A stretch of DNA of 64,000 bases from CAKSHP01 sp045636325 (GCA_045636325.1 JAZTXH010000014.1:62001-126000), one strand, 5' to 3'; counted from the stretch's first letter, positions 51,163 through 59,841 are shown. A program made the numbers and translations. The notes: generated by a model not told the origin, from the letters alone.

Positions 51163-52254
51163 TTATTTATTAGCCGATACTTCCTCATAAACCTCATTAA
51201 AGATTTTTTGTATCTCTTCTTTTTTATTTTCCATATCCCACACAAGCTTAAACTGAGTTCTTGCACGGTCTAAATTCTGCCCCGGATAGTGAATTTTAAA
51301 ATATGTATCGCCCTCAAGATAATCCGTTAAAAATCTAAGACCGGTTTCATAAGTTAGCAGTTTTGCCGCAAAAGGCATATATTCTTTTTCAAGAGGCGTC
51401 AAAACATCAATTACCTCTTCTAAAAATCCCTTTGTATGAGCTCTGTACATTTCAAGGTCAAACCAAACTTTATCCAAATCTTTTTCGTCTTCTCCTGCAG
51501 TTGACGCTGCAAATCTCAATGTATCACCAACATCAAAAAGAATTGAGCCTTTCATAACTGTGTCTAGGTCAACTACGCATATACCCTCGCCGGTTTTCTC
51601 ATCAAACAATACATTGTTAAGCTTCGTATCATTATGCGTAACACGCATCGGCATATCTCCGCTTTCAAGCGCATCCCAAACCGGGTCTTTAATATAGCTT
51701 ACACTTTTTGCATACTCAATTTCTTTTTCAACCTCTTTAACTCTGCCGTATTTATCAGCCTCCACCGCTTTGATAAAATTATCATATCTGTTTTTTGTGT
51801 TATGGAAATTTTCAATTGTATCATATAGCTTTTTAACATCAAAGTCTGAAAGCATATTAAAAAATTTACCAAATGCCTTTGCACCAAGATAAAGCTGATG
51901 AGGATTTTCAACAGTATCATAGCTTATTGCCTTGTCAATAAAGTTATAAAGTCTGTAACACTCACCGGAAGAATCTTTATAAAAATTTTTTCCGTCTTTT
52001 GTTTTTATAACCTTTAGTGCCTCTCTTTGCGGGTCACCACCATTTTCTATAACTTTATTTCTTACATGTTCAGTAACCAACAAAATATTATCCATTAGTT
52101 TTTCAGGATTTTTAAAAATGTTTGTATTAATTTTCTGCAAGATAAACCTTGGTTTTCCTCCAGTCAAATATGTATCGTTAATATGTCCGTTACCATAATT
52201 CTGAATATCAACGTCAACATTAAACTGCTCTAAAATTTTATTCAAATTCATCAT
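51163..52254 (-). CDS. Aminoglycoside-phosphotransferase-fold sugar 1-kinase, NahK-like
   Basis: A 363-residue cytosolic kinase. The catalytic loop VTHNDTKLNNVL and metal motif VVDLDTVMKGS (with a later LFDVGDTLRF) mark the APH/choline-kinase fold. GNGHINDTYLT near the start and ETGLRFLTDYLEGDTYFKI near the end match the N-acetylhexosamine 1-kinase (NahK) group, which phosphorylates GlcNAc/GalNAc from host glycans. The substrate is inferred; no lacto-N-biose phosphorylase gene is adjacent. ATG at 52254 has GGGAGG 10 bases upstream. Divergent from an AraC gene that may control it. Confidence 0.85.
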   Translation of the reverse strand: MMNLNKILEQFNVDVDIQNYGNGHINDTYLTGGKPRFILQKINTNIFKNPEKLMDNILLVTEHVRNKVIENGGDPQREALKVIKTKDGKNFYKDSSGECYRLYNFIDKAISYDTVENPHQLYLGAKAFGKFFNMLSDFDVKKLYDTIENFHNTKNRYDNFIKAVEADKYGRVKEVEKEIEYAKSVSYIKDPVWDALESGDMPMRVTHNDTKLNNVLFDEKTGEGICVVDLDTVMKGSILFDVGDTLRFAASTAGEDEKDLDKVWFDLEMYRAHTKGFLEEVIDVLTPLEKEYMPFAAKLLTYETGLRFLTDYLEGDTYFKIHYPGQNLDRARTQFKLVWDMENKKEEIQKIFNEVYEEVSANK

Positions 52255-52280
52255 TTTTTGAATACCTCCCTTAAAGAAAC

Positions 52281-52304
52281 TTCTTTATTTCTTTATTTCT
52301 TTAT
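52281..52304. repeat. Three tandem copies of an 8-base repeat
   Basis: TTCTTTAT occurs three times in perfect tandem, 27 bases upstream of the kinase start, between its ribosome site and the divergent promoter region. Such short repeats can change copy number, so slipped-strand variation of expression is possible but unproven. Confidence 0.8.
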
Positions 52305-52402
52305 TAATTTTCTCATTTCCCTTTTAAATATCATATTTATCTGTTTTTTCTTTATCCAAATCCAATCATACTTACTTTAATCATAAAAAAATCCTCCTTT
52401 GC

Positions 52403-52438
52403 TTGACACAAAAAATATTTTATGTTATATTATAACAT
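52403..52438 (+). promoter_or_regulatory. araC-type gene promoter overlapped by a 17-base palindrome
   Basis: TTGACA (52403-52408), 17 bp, TATATT (52426-52431). The palindrome ATGTTATATTATAACAT (52422-52438) covers the -10 element, suggesting an operator, possibly for autoregulation. The stretch is AT-rich, so chance is not excluded. Confidence 0.6.
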
Positions 52439-52513
52439 ATCTAATTTTTAATGTATATATAATTTCAGCTATTTTTTCTTTGAAAAAAGCTATTTCAAAA
52501 GGATTGAATAATT

Positions 52514-53338
52514 ATGATTGAATACAAAAAAACTACTATTGATAACAAACTGGACATACAATCCATTTACACGTTTTTCCAAACAACATATGAGCCGGAT
52601 TTTTATTTTACCGGTGAATCTCATAATTTCTGGGAGGTTGTATTTGTTACAGATGGAACAATAGGTATTACTGCAGGCAACAAGGTTTTCTACCTTCACT
52701 CAGGCCAGGTATTTTTTCACAAGCCTATGGAGTTTCATCAAATCTGGCCACAGTCAGGCAAAAAACCAACCGTATGCATAATAAGCTTTGATGCAACCTT
52801 CATGCCAAAAATAAAACACTCCGCCTATAATTTACCTGATAATATAACTGACAGCATCACATTCATATACGACGATATGAAAGAAATATTTGACTTTGAT
52901 ACAATGACATATCTCTCAGCAGATGAACGCAGTAACATTAAAATGCAAATTTTAGTTAACCGCATCGAAATACTTTTGCTTAAAATTATTTATGCAAACG
53001 ATACCGCATCAACCAAAATCACATCTCAAAGCATATCTGCATATGCACGCATTATCAGCGTGCTTGACAAAAATATCAGCAAGAGATTAACTCTTGAAGA
53101 AATTGCCGTATTGTGTAATATGAGCGTCAGCTCTTTAAAGAAGAATTTTTGCAAATATTCTCAAACCGGAATTATAAAATATTTCAACCTGATGAAAATT
53201 AACCGAGCAAAGTCACTTCTGATGTCAGGCAAAAGCGTAAAAGAAACTGCCGGCCAGCTTGGCTTTGAAGACCAGAACTATTTTTCAACAATGTTTAAAC
53301 GTCTTACCAACCAGTCCCCCGGTTCATATAAGCCTTAA
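52514..53338 (+). CDS. AraC-family transcription regulator
   Basis: A 274-residue regulator: an N-terminal cupin-like sensor domain (about 20-95, with EVVFVTDGTIGI and HSGQVFFHKPMEFHQIWP) and a C-terminal double HTH (about 175-274: LTLEEIAVLCNMSVSSLKKNF and SVKETAGQLGFEDQNYFSTMFKR, ending SPGSYK). Cupin AraC proteins commonly sense sugars or derivatives. It is divergent from the NahK-like kinase, a common regulator-target layout, so control of that gene is inferred. ATG at 52514 has AAAGGA upstream. It ends 3 bases from dtd with no terminator between. Confidence 0.93.
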   Translation: MIEYKKTTIDNKLDIQSIYTFFQTTYEPDFYFTGESHNFWEVVFVTDGTIGITAGNKVFYLHSGQVFFHKPMEFHQIWPQSGKKPTVCIISFDATFMPKIKHSAYNLPDNITDSITFIYDDMKEIFDFDTMTYLSADERSNIKMQILVNRIEILLLKIIYANDTASTKITSQSISAYARIISVLDKNISKRLTLEEIAVLCNMSVSSLKKNFCKYSQTGIIKYFNLMKINRAKSLLMSGKSVKETAGQLGFEDQNYFSTMFKRLTNQSPGSYKP

Positions 53339-53341
53339 AAC

Positions 53342-53788
53342 TTATCTTCCATTGCTTTCTATTTCAATGGTAATCGGTCCGTCACAAATCGGCTCAATCT
53401 GCATATCGGCTCCGAATTCACCAGTTTGAACAACCACATCAAAGCTTTTGCATTTTTCAATAAAATATTCATACAGCGGCATTGCCTCAGATGGGTGTGC
53501 CGCTTCTGTAAAACTTGGCCTTTTTCCTTTCTGACAGTTTCCATAAAGGGTAAAGTTTGAAACTATCATAAGCTGCCCGCCTGCTTCTTTTAAAGACACA
53601 TTCATTTTTTCATTTTCATCTTCAAAAATTCTAAGACCGCAACATTTTTCTGCTAAAAAGTCAGCATCAGCTTCCGTGTCACCATGTGTAATGCCAAGCA
53701 ATACAAAAAAACCTTTCTCTATGCTTCTTTCTATTTCAGAATTTATTGTTATTTTAGATTTTAAAACTCTTTGTATTACAACTTTCAT
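53342..53788 (-). CDS. dtd: D-aminoacyl-tRNA deacylase
   Basis: A 148-residue enzyme that frees tRNAs mischarged with D-amino acids or glycine. Family motifs: MKVVIQRVLKSKI at the start, the active-site SNFTLYGNCQKGKRPSF, TGEFGADMQI, and the chirality-checking Gly-Pro (DGPITIEIE) near the end. Length matches. Convergent with the AraC gene and divergent from the zinc operon. Confidence 0.96.
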   Translation of the reverse strand: MKVVIQRVLKSKITINSEIERSIEKGFFVLLGITHGDTEADADFLAEKCCGLRIFEDENEKMNVSLKEAGGQLMIVSNFTLYGNCQKGKRPSFTEAAHPSEAMPLYEYFIEKCKSFDVVVQTGEFGADMQIEPICDGPITIEIESNGR

Positions 53789-53858
53789 TTTATACCTCTC
53801 CTACATTTATATATCATGCGTATTATACCATACAAATGTCATATTTTCAAGATGCTTC

Positions 53859-53887
53859 TTGACTTTTTTGTTGTATAAGCGTATAAT
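53859..53887 (+). promoter_or_regulatory. Promoter of the zinc-uptake operon
   Basis: TTGACT (53859-53864), 17 bp, TATAAT (53882-53887); transcription would start inside the downstream palindrome. Confidence 0.85.
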
Positions 53888-53890
53888 ATG

Positions 53891-53913
53891 AAATTGAAAC
53901 CGAGTTTCAATTT
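53891..53913 (+). promoter_or_regulatory. Palindromic operator of the zinc-uptake operon (candidate Zur box)
   Basis: A perfect 23-base palindrome with arms AAATTGAAAC / GTTTCAATTT and a 3-base centre, covering the predicted transcription start. Its place before a Fur-family regulator and znuACB suggests autorepression by that regulator. It does not match the usual Bacillus Zur box (TCGTAATNATTACGA). Confidence 0.75.
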
Positions 53914-53934
53914 CATATTTGAGAGGTGTATTTT

Positions 53935-54363
53935 TTGAATTCACAAAAAAGCTATAATACAAAACAAAAAAGTGAAATATTGAATTTTTTAATAAAAAAC
54001 TCAGGAAAGCATTTTACTGCTGATGAAATTGTGTCAAATATGTCTTCAACCGGCATAAATGTTGGCAAATCAACAGTGTATCGTTTTCTTGAAAAGCTTA
54101 CCACAGAACAACGGGTAAGAAAATATGAAATATCAAAGAACGATTCTGCGTGCTATGAATATACAGGTAATGAAAATAATAGTCACTGTATGTCTCATTA
54201 TCATTTAAAATGCACCTCCTGCGACAGGTTGTTTCATATAAATTGTCATACTTTAAATTCAATTAACGAACACATTTTAAGAGACCATTATTTTACTGTT
54301 GACAATACAAAAACTGTATTATATGGCACTTGCAAAGATTGCTTAAAGGAGGATTTAAAATAA
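53935..54363 (+). CDS. zur: Fur-family metal regulator, probable Zur
   Basis: A 142-residue Fur-family repressor. The winged helix (about 8-80) has KHFTADEIVSNMSSTGINVGKSTVYRFLEKL; the dimerisation domain has HYHLKCTSCDRLFHINC and a final YGTCKDC, giving the two CxxC structural-zinc pairs and a His-rich sensing site. Zinc rather than iron or peroxide sensing is inferred from the downstream zinc ABC transporter. TTG at 53935 is preferred because GAGAGG lies 8 bases before it; a GTG at 53926 overlaps that site. The stop overlaps the znuA ATG by one base. Confidence 0.88.
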   Translation: MNSQKSYNTKQKSEILNFLIKNSGKHFTADEIVSNMSSTGINVGKSTVYRFLEKLTTEQRVRKYEISKNDSACYEYTGNENNSHCMSHYHLKCTSCDRLFHINCHTLNSINEHILRDHYFTVDNTKTVLYGTCKDCLKEDLK

Positions 54364-55304
54364 TGAAAAAAATACTTATCATTATCCTTTCTGCGATACT
54401 TTTATTAAACTTTATATTTTTGTGCAGTTGTAGCAAAACTATGTCTTCAAATGAAAAATTAAAAGTGGTTGCTACGCTTTTTCCACAATATGATTTTGCG
54501 AAAGTAATCGGCGGTGATAAAGCTGAAATAAAGCTATTATTAAAGCCCGGAATTGATTCACATTCATATGAACCGACAGGAAATGATATGATGGAAATTG
54601 CCGACAGTGACATGTTTATTTATACCGGTGCTTTAATGGAGCACTGGGCAGAAACCATACTAAATTCAATTTCAGGCAGTGATTTATACATTGTTGATGT
54701 ATCTTCAGGAATTGAAGTTGAACATTCTGTCCATGAGCATACAGAAGAACAAGAACACTTTGACGAATACGCTCATTCTGTGTACGACCCACATATATGG
54801 ACTGACCCTTTAAATGCAAAAATAATGGTAAAAACCATATTGGATTCATTTATAGCAAAAGACCCTAAAAACGAAGTCTACTACGCAGAAAATGCAACCA
54901 AACTTTTAAATGAGCTTGACAGCCTTAATAATGATTTTGTTTCTTTTTTTGAAACTTGCAAAAACAAAAAGCTGATTTTCGGCGGCAAATTTGCAATGTA
55001 TTATTTTGCAAAACGATATAATCTTGAATATGAAGCAGCATATGATAACTGTTCTGTGCAAAACGAGCCATCCCCGGGAAAAATAGCTGAATTGATAGAT
55101 ATTATAAAATCAGAGAATATAAATGCAGTTTTTTATGAAGAACTTATTATTCCTACAGTAGCACAGACAATTGCGAATGAAACCGGAGCCACTCCCCTTC
55201 TTTTACACAGCTGCCACAACATATCTACAGATGATTTTAACAATGGAGAAACATATGTTTCACTTATGAGAAAAAATTTAGAAAACTTAAAAATCGGAAT
55301 GTAA
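54363..55304 (+). CDS. znuA: Zinc ABC transporter substrate-binding lipoprotein
   Basis: A 313-residue cluster A-I solute-binding protein. A signal peptide ends with lipobox FLCSC. Metal ligands of the family: His in HSYEPTG and His in DPHIWTDP; a His/Glu-rich loop (about 120-140: HSVHEHTEEQEHFDEYAH) is typical of zinc carriers. At the third ligand position the usual His or Glu is Lys in FGGKFAMYYF, and the end carries LLHSCHNI, so the site may differ from classical ZnuA. ATG at 54363 has AAAGGAGG 9 bases upstream, inside the regulator gene. Confidence 0.92.
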   Translation: MKKILIIILSAILLLNFIFLCSCSKTMSSNEKLKVVATLFPQYDFAKVIGGDKAEIKLLLKPGIDSHSYEPTGNDMMEIADSDMFIYTGALMEHWAETILNSISGSDLYIVDVSSGIEVEHSVHEHTEEQEHFDEYAHSVYDPHIWTDPLNAKIMVKTILDSFIAKDPKNEVYYAENATKLLNELDSLNNDFVSFFETCKNKKLIFGGKFAMYYFAKRYNLEYEAAYDNCSVQNEPSPGKIAELIDIIKSENINAVFYEELIIPTVAQTIANETGATPLLLHSCHNISTDDFNNGETYVSLMRKNLENLKIGM

Positions 55305-55322
55305 TGATACGGAGGAAAACAA

Positions 55323-56033
55323 ATGAATCAGCTAATCACTTGTAAAAATCTTTCAGTAGCTTACGAGAACAAAACAGTTTTAAAGGATGTAACCTTTGAA
55401 ATTAATAATGGCGATTATATATGCATAGTGGGTGAAAACGGAAGTGGCAAATCAACACTTGTTAAAACATTGGTCGGCATTATCCCCTTTAAATCAGGCC
55501 ACTTACATTATCTTAATATAAAGCACAGTCAAATAGGATATCTGCCACAACAAAGCAATACAAATGCAGACTTTCCTGCTACAGTATTTGAAGTTGTTTT
55601 ATCAGGTTGTCTTTCAAAAAAAGGTTTCTTTCCGTTTTACACAAAAAGGCTAAAAAATCTTGCAGAAAAAAATCTTGAAATAATAGGCATGTCAGAATTT
55701 AAAAGTCATCCGTTTTCAGAGCTTTCAGGCGGTCAAAAACAAAGAGTTTTATTATCAAGGGCACTTTGCGCAGGTGAAAAGCTTTTAGTTTTAGACGAGC
55801 CGGTAACTGGGCTTGACCCAATTGTAACAAATGAATTTTATCAGCTTATATCAAAGCTTAATAAAGAACTTAATATAAGCATAATAATGGTTTCTCACGA
55901 TATTTCAACAGCTGTTAAATACGCAAAAAAAATTCTTCATTTAAATCACTCTGCAGAATTTTTCGGCACAACTGAAGAATATTTAAACACAAACATCGGA
56001 AAGCATTTTTTGGAGGGCAAAGAAAATGATTGA
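55323..56033 (+). CDS. znuC: Zinc ABC transporter ATP-binding protein
   Basis: A 236-residue ATPase that powers uptake. Walker A GENGSGKST (about 38-46), Q-loop GYLPQQ, signature LSGGQKQRVLL, Walker B LLVLDEPVTGLD and the H-loop VSHD are all intact. It overlaps znuB by 8 bases and follows znuA by 18, with ribosome site ACGGAGG. Fits metal ABC transporters. Confidence 0.95.
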   Translation: MNQLITCKNLSVAYENKTVLKDVTFEINNGDYICIVGENGSGKSTLVKTLVGIIPFKSGHLHYLNIKHSQIGYLPQQSNTNADFPATVFEVVLSGCLSKKGFFPFYTKRLKNLAEKNLEIIGMSEFKSHPFSELSGGQKQRVLLSRALCAGEKLLVLDEPVTGLDPIVTNEFYQLISKLNKELNISIIMVSHDISTAVKYAKKILHLNHSAEFFGTTEEYLNTNIGKHFLEGKEND

Positions 56034-56847
56034 AACAATAGTTAAAATTTTTTCCTATAATTTTTCTTCCCGTGCTCTTATTGTAGGTGTACTTATAGCA
56101 ATTTGTGCCTCCCTTATAGGTATTTGTCTTGTATTAAAAAGATACTCTATGATTGGTGACGGGCTTTCTCATGTTGGCTTCGGTGCATTATCTATAGCAA
56201 TAATTTTTAATATAGCTCCTATGACTTTAGCAATACCAGTAATTATTTTAGCGGCAATTTTTCTTCTTAAGTTAAGCGAAAAAGGTCATCTTAAAGGAGA
56301 CTCTGCCATTGCACTGATTTCCGTTAGTTGCCTTGCAATCGGTGTTGTGGCAAACTCATTATCAAAAGGCTCAAATGTAGATATTGAAAGCTATTTATTC
56401 GGAAGTGTGGTTTCCGTAAAGCCGGAATATCTTATTATCAGCATCATACTTTTTATTCTTATAACAGGCGTTTATATACTGTTTTATAACCATATATTTT
56501 CAATCACTTTTGATGAAAATTTTGCAAAAGCAACCGGCACTAATATATCGTTATTCAACACAATTTTAGCCGTTCTTTGCGCATTAATTATCTCTTTTGG
56601 TATGAGAATTATGGGAACAATGCTGATAACTGGCCTTATAATTTTTCCTCCTCTTTCGGCAATGAGCCTTGCAAAGGGTTTTAAAAAAGCAACTGTTATT
56701 TCAGCTATAATCGGTGCTTTATGCTTTATAACTGGCTTTATTGTTTCCTTTATGATTAACACCCCTCCCGGCGCAAGTGTTATTGTTTTAAATCTTATTG
56801 TATATCTTTTATGCAAAATATTCAGGTTTGCTTTTTCCAAAAAATAA
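56026..56847 (+). CDS. znuB: Zinc ABC transporter permease
   Basis: A 273-residue ABC-3 family membrane protein with about eight hydrophobic helices. Family features: RALIVGVLIAICASLIG, the KRYSMIGDGLSHVGFGA coupling segment near residue 45, and ALIISFGMRIMGTMLITGLIIFPP. It overlaps znuC by 8 bases, so translation is coupled. Last gene of the zinc operon. Confidence 0.95.
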   Translation: MIETIVKIFSYNFSSRALIVGVLIAICASLIGICLVLKRYSMIGDGLSHVGFGALSIAIIFNIAPMTLAIPVIILAAIFLLKLSEKGHLKGDSAIALISVSCLAIGVVANSLSKGSNVDIESYLFGSVVSVKPEYLIISIILFILITGVYILFYNHIFSITFDENFAKATGTNISLFNTILAVLCALIISFGMRIMGTMLITGLIIFPPLSAMSLAKGFKKATVISAIIGALCFITGFIVSFMINTPPGASVIVLNLIVYLLCKIFRFAFSKK

Positions 56848-56849
56848 TT

Positions 56850-56876
56850 CAGAGGATGCCTTTAAGCATCCTCTGA
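56850..56876. terminator. Hairpin between znuB and the ABC-F gene
   Basis: Stem CAGAGGATGC / GCATCCTCTG with a 5-7 base loop, starting 3 bases after the znuB stop and including the last codons of the convergent ABC-F gene. On the minus strand TTATTTTTT follows, so it may end both transcripts. Confidence 0.7.
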
Positions 56877-58751
56877 TAAAGTTTCATACTCTTCGTATAA
56901 CGCAAGAATTTTTTCGTTTATTTCATTTATTTGTTCCATTATTTCACTTGCTTTTAAATAATCTGTAGCATACTCAGGTAAATTTAAAAGCTCTTGCTTT
57001 TCATTTAATTCCTCTTCAATCTCTTCTAATTCTTTTTCTATTTTTTCCATACGGTTATTTCGTTTTCTTGCCGCCGCTTCTTTTGCTTTTTGCTCTTTAT
57101 ATTCGTTGCGGTTATCTTCCTTTGTTTTTTTCTCAGGCTGAGTGACTATATGTTTTTCAAGAAAATAATCGTAATCACCTCTATAATCCGCAAGGCCGGA
57201 TGACGTCATATAACAAATTCGGTTTGCAAGCTTGTTTATAAAATATCTGTCATGAGATACGGCAAAAACAGTACCTTCGTAATTAATTAAAGCCTCCTCC
57301 AGTGCCTCGCGTGATGTTATATCAAGATGATTCGTAGGCTCGTCAAGCAACAAAAAATTTGCCCCCGAAAGCATAAGCTTCAAAAGCGATACCTTTGCTC
57401 TTTCACCACCCGAAAGTGCTGAAATCGGCTTAAATACATCATCCCCTTTAAACAAAAATGCCGCAAGACTGTTTCTTATTTCAGTTACAGTCATTTTCGG
57501 ATATGCGTCATAAATTTCATCAAAAACAGTTTTTGAATAATCAAGATTTTCCTGAGCCTGCTCGTAATATCCAATCTGCACATTGGTGCCTGTCTTAAAA
57601 CTTCCTGCCAATGCTTTTAACTGCCCTGTAAGAATTTTAAAAAGCGTGGTTTTACCGCATCCGTTTTCACCCAAAAGGAAAACCTTTTCTCCCCTTTTTA
57701 TATCTATGCTTACATTTTCAAAAATTTTATTTATACCAAAAGCCATACACAAATTTTCGCACAAAAGGCAATCATTACCTGAAACAATATCCACATGAAA
57801 TTCAGGTTTTATTTTATCAAGCTCAGAATCCGGCTTTACCAATTCTTCAAAAAGGCGGTCCACAATTTTCTGCTTACTTTCTGCAGTTTTTATATTTTTT
57901 TCTCTATTCCAGCGTTTTTGCTGTTCAATAATTCTTTCTATTCTTTCAATTTCTTTTTTTGTGTTAATGTACTTTCTTTCTAAAACCTTTTTCTGTTCTT
58001 CCTTTAATTTCAAATACCTTGTATAATTTCCGTTATAAACAGTCAGTTTACAATTTTCAAGTTCAAAAGTTTTATTTGTTACTTTGTCAAGAAAATATCT
58101 GTCATGGCTGACTATTACCATTGCTCCTTTATAGTCTTTTAAAAAATTTTCAAGCCAGGTTACAGCATTTATATCAAGATGGTTTGTAGGCTCGTCAAGC
58201 AAAAGAAGATTTGCCCCCGATAAAAGTATTTTACAAAGCATAACTCTTGTCTTTTGCCCACCGGAAAGTTTTTCAAAAGGTGTATTAAACTGTTCAGGCG
58301 TAAATCCAAGCCCTGTAAGGCTTCCTGTGGCAATATTTTTATACATATATCCGCCACGACTTTCAAAACACTCGTTTAAATAATGCTGTCTGTTAATAAG
58401 CTGTTCAATATCGCCCTCATTGTTTTCTATTTTGCGTGCAATTTCTTCAAGTTCTTTTTCTGCATCAATAACGTCACTGTAAACTTCCATCAGCTCTTCA
58501 ATAACAGTATTTTCACTTACAAAATCCATATGCTGTTTAACATATCCGATTTTTAAGTTTTTATTTTTGATTATTTTACCACTATCATATGACATTTGCT
58601 CCATAATCATTTTAAAAAGAGATGTTTTACCTGCACCATTAACACCAACAAAACCTATTTTTTCATTTTCTTCTATCATAAATGATACATCTGAAAAAAG
58701 AAGCTCATCTGCAAAATATTTTTCAAGATTACTTACAGATATCAATGCCAT
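56862..58751 (-). CDS. ABC-F family ATPase
   Basis: A 629-residue soluble protein with two ABC modules and no membrane part. Module 1: GVNGAGKTS, LSGGQKTRVML, LLLLDEPTNHLD; module 2: GENGCGKTT, LSGGERAKVSLL, FLLLDEPTNHLD. Between them is the P-site-tRNA interaction linker (about 235-300, Lys/Arg/Glu-rich), and a C-terminal coiled coil (about 525-629) follows. ABC-F proteins act on ribosomes, either in translation or antibiotic protection; which applies cannot be read here, though the general domain plan is of the Uup/YdiF type. Monocistronic. Confidence 0.93.
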   Translation of the reverse strand: MALISVSNLEKYFADELLFSDVSFMIEENEKIGFVGVNGAGKTSLFKMIMEQMSYDSGKIIKNKNLKIGYVKQHMDFVSENTVIEELMEVYSDVIDAEKELEEIARKIENNEGDIEQLINRQHYLNECFESRGGYMYKNIATGSLTGLGFTPEQFNTPFEKLSGGQKTRVMLCKILLSGANLLLLDEPTNHLDINAVTWLENFLKDYKGAMVIVSHDRYFLDKVTNKTFELENCKLTVYNGNYTRYLKLKEEQKKVLERKYINTKKEIERIERIIEQQKRWNREKNIKTAESKQKIVDRLFEELVKPDSELDKIKPEFHVDIVSGNDCLLCENLCMAFGINKIFENVSIDIKRGEKVFLLGENGCGKTTLFKILTGQLKALAGSFKTGTNVQIGYYEQAQENLDYSKTVFDEIYDAYPKMTVTEIRNSLAAFLFKGDDVFKPISALSGGERAKVSLLKLMLSGANFLLLDEPTNHLDITSREALEEALINYEGTVFAVSHDRYFINKLANRICYMTSSGLADYRGDYDYFLEKHIVTQPEKKTKEDNRNEYKEQKAKEAAARKRNNRMEKIEKELEEIEEELNEKQELLNLPEYATDYLKASEIMEQINEINEKILALYEEYETLSEDA

Positions 58752-59123
58752 ACTGTATACCTATATGCTTTAAAATCAAGCATTTTCCTTTCGTTTTTTA
58801 TCCATAAAAGATTGTATCATATTTTTAAATAAAAATCAACAAATTATGGAGTAACAACCAAAGAAGTTGGACTTTCTGTAACTAAAAACATTCTCAATAT
58901 AACCTTAAACACAAATTAAAGTTACAAACCGGTTTGGCTTTTTAACTTATTTACAAAACAAATTGTGTTTTAATGTCAACCAAATTTAAATTTTGAGCTT
59001 TTTCAACATTTTTTAATATTAATTTTTTACTATGGTTGATTTTTGATATTTTTTATGTTAAAATTAATATCAGATACAAGAAGAACCTTGTGTTTTCTTC
59101 TATTATAAAAGGAGCATATATAA
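58752..59123. other. ABC-F to rex intergenic region (372 bases)
   Basis: AT-rich divergent region. Features seen: the 12-base palindrome CAAACCGGTTTG (58926-58937) flanked by AAGTTA and TAACTT, and the rex promoter. No full Rex box (TTGTGA-N6-TCACAA type) was found. No gene. Confidence 0.5.
59036..59064 (+). promoter_or_regulatory. rex promoter
   Basis: TTGATT (59036-59041), 17 bp, TAAAAT (59059-59064) with TG one base before the -10. Shares a 19-base identical stretch with the PBP gene promoter. Confidence 0.7.
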
Positions 59124-59744
59124 ATGGATAAAAAAATATCTTTGGTTGTTATAAGAAGATTACCTCGTTATTACAGATATCTTGGTGAGCTTTTAAACCA
59201 GAATATAACAAGAATTTCTTCCAAAGAACTTTCAGAAAAAATGAACGTTACAGCATCTCAGATACGTCAGGACCTCAACTGTTTCGGTGGCTTTGGTCAA
59301 CAAGGTTACGGATACAACGTACCCGAGCTTCATCAGCAAATAGGTTTAATTTTAGGTGTTAACAAAAAACAGAATATAATTATAGTAGGTGCTGGTAACT
59401 TAGGCCACGCTCTGGCAAATCATGCAGGATTTTCTAGACGCGGTTTTAGCCTTACAGCAATTTTTGATGTTGATAAATCAAAAATCGGAACAAAAATCAA
59501 TGATGTTGAAGTGTTGCCTATGGAAACACTTGGTGAGTATCTTGACAGGAATAATGTTAAAATTGCAATACTTACTCTTCCTCGGCAATATACCCAAAAA
59601 GTTGCGGATTTAGTGGTATCATATGGAGTATATGGATTATGGAATTTTTCACATATGGATTTGGAAGTGCCCGATAATGTTTTTGTAGAAAACGTGCATT
59701 TGACCGACTCATTGATGACCCTTTCCTATCAACTTAATGAATAA
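59124..59744 (+). CDS. rex: Redox-sensing transcriptional repressor Rex
   Basis: A 206-residue NADH-sensing repressor of fermentation and respiration genes. The winged-helix domain (1-80) has VVIRRLPRYYRYL, RISSKELSEKMNVTASQIRQDL and FGGFGQQGYGYNV; the Rossmann domain has the NAD motif VGAGNLGHALANH (about 90-102), and the C-terminal swapped helix reads LTDSLMTLSYQL. ATG at 59124 has AAAGGAG upstream. Monocistronic with its own terminator. Confidence 0.97.
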   Translation: MDKKISLVVIRRLPRYYRYLGELLNQNITRISSKELSEKMNVTASQIRQDLNCFGGFGQQGYGYNVPELHQQIGLILGVNKKQNIIIVGAGNLGHALANHAGFSRRGFSLTAIFDVDKSKIGTKINDVEVLPMETLGEYLDRNNVKIAILTLPRQYTQKVADLVVSYGVYGLWNFSHMDLEVPDNVFVENVHLTDSLMTLSYQLNE

Positions 59745-59767
59745 AACACCGATAAAAATTAATATAT

Positions 59768-59799
59768 GAAAAAACGCAGAATTTTTCTGCGTTTTTTTC
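59768..59799 (+). terminator. Terminator of rex
   Basis: Stem AAAAAACGCAGAA / TTCTGCGTTTTTT with a short T loop and a T-run. Confidence 0.92.
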
Positions 59800-59812
59800 A
59801 AATAAACCCATG

Positions 59813-59841
59813 TTGACAAAAACGCACAACTGTTTTATAAT
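59813..59841 (+). promoter_or_regulatory. ruvX promoter
   Basis: TTGACA (59813-59818), 17 bp, TATAAT (59836-59841): perfect consensus, 38 bases before ruvX. Confidence 0.9.
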
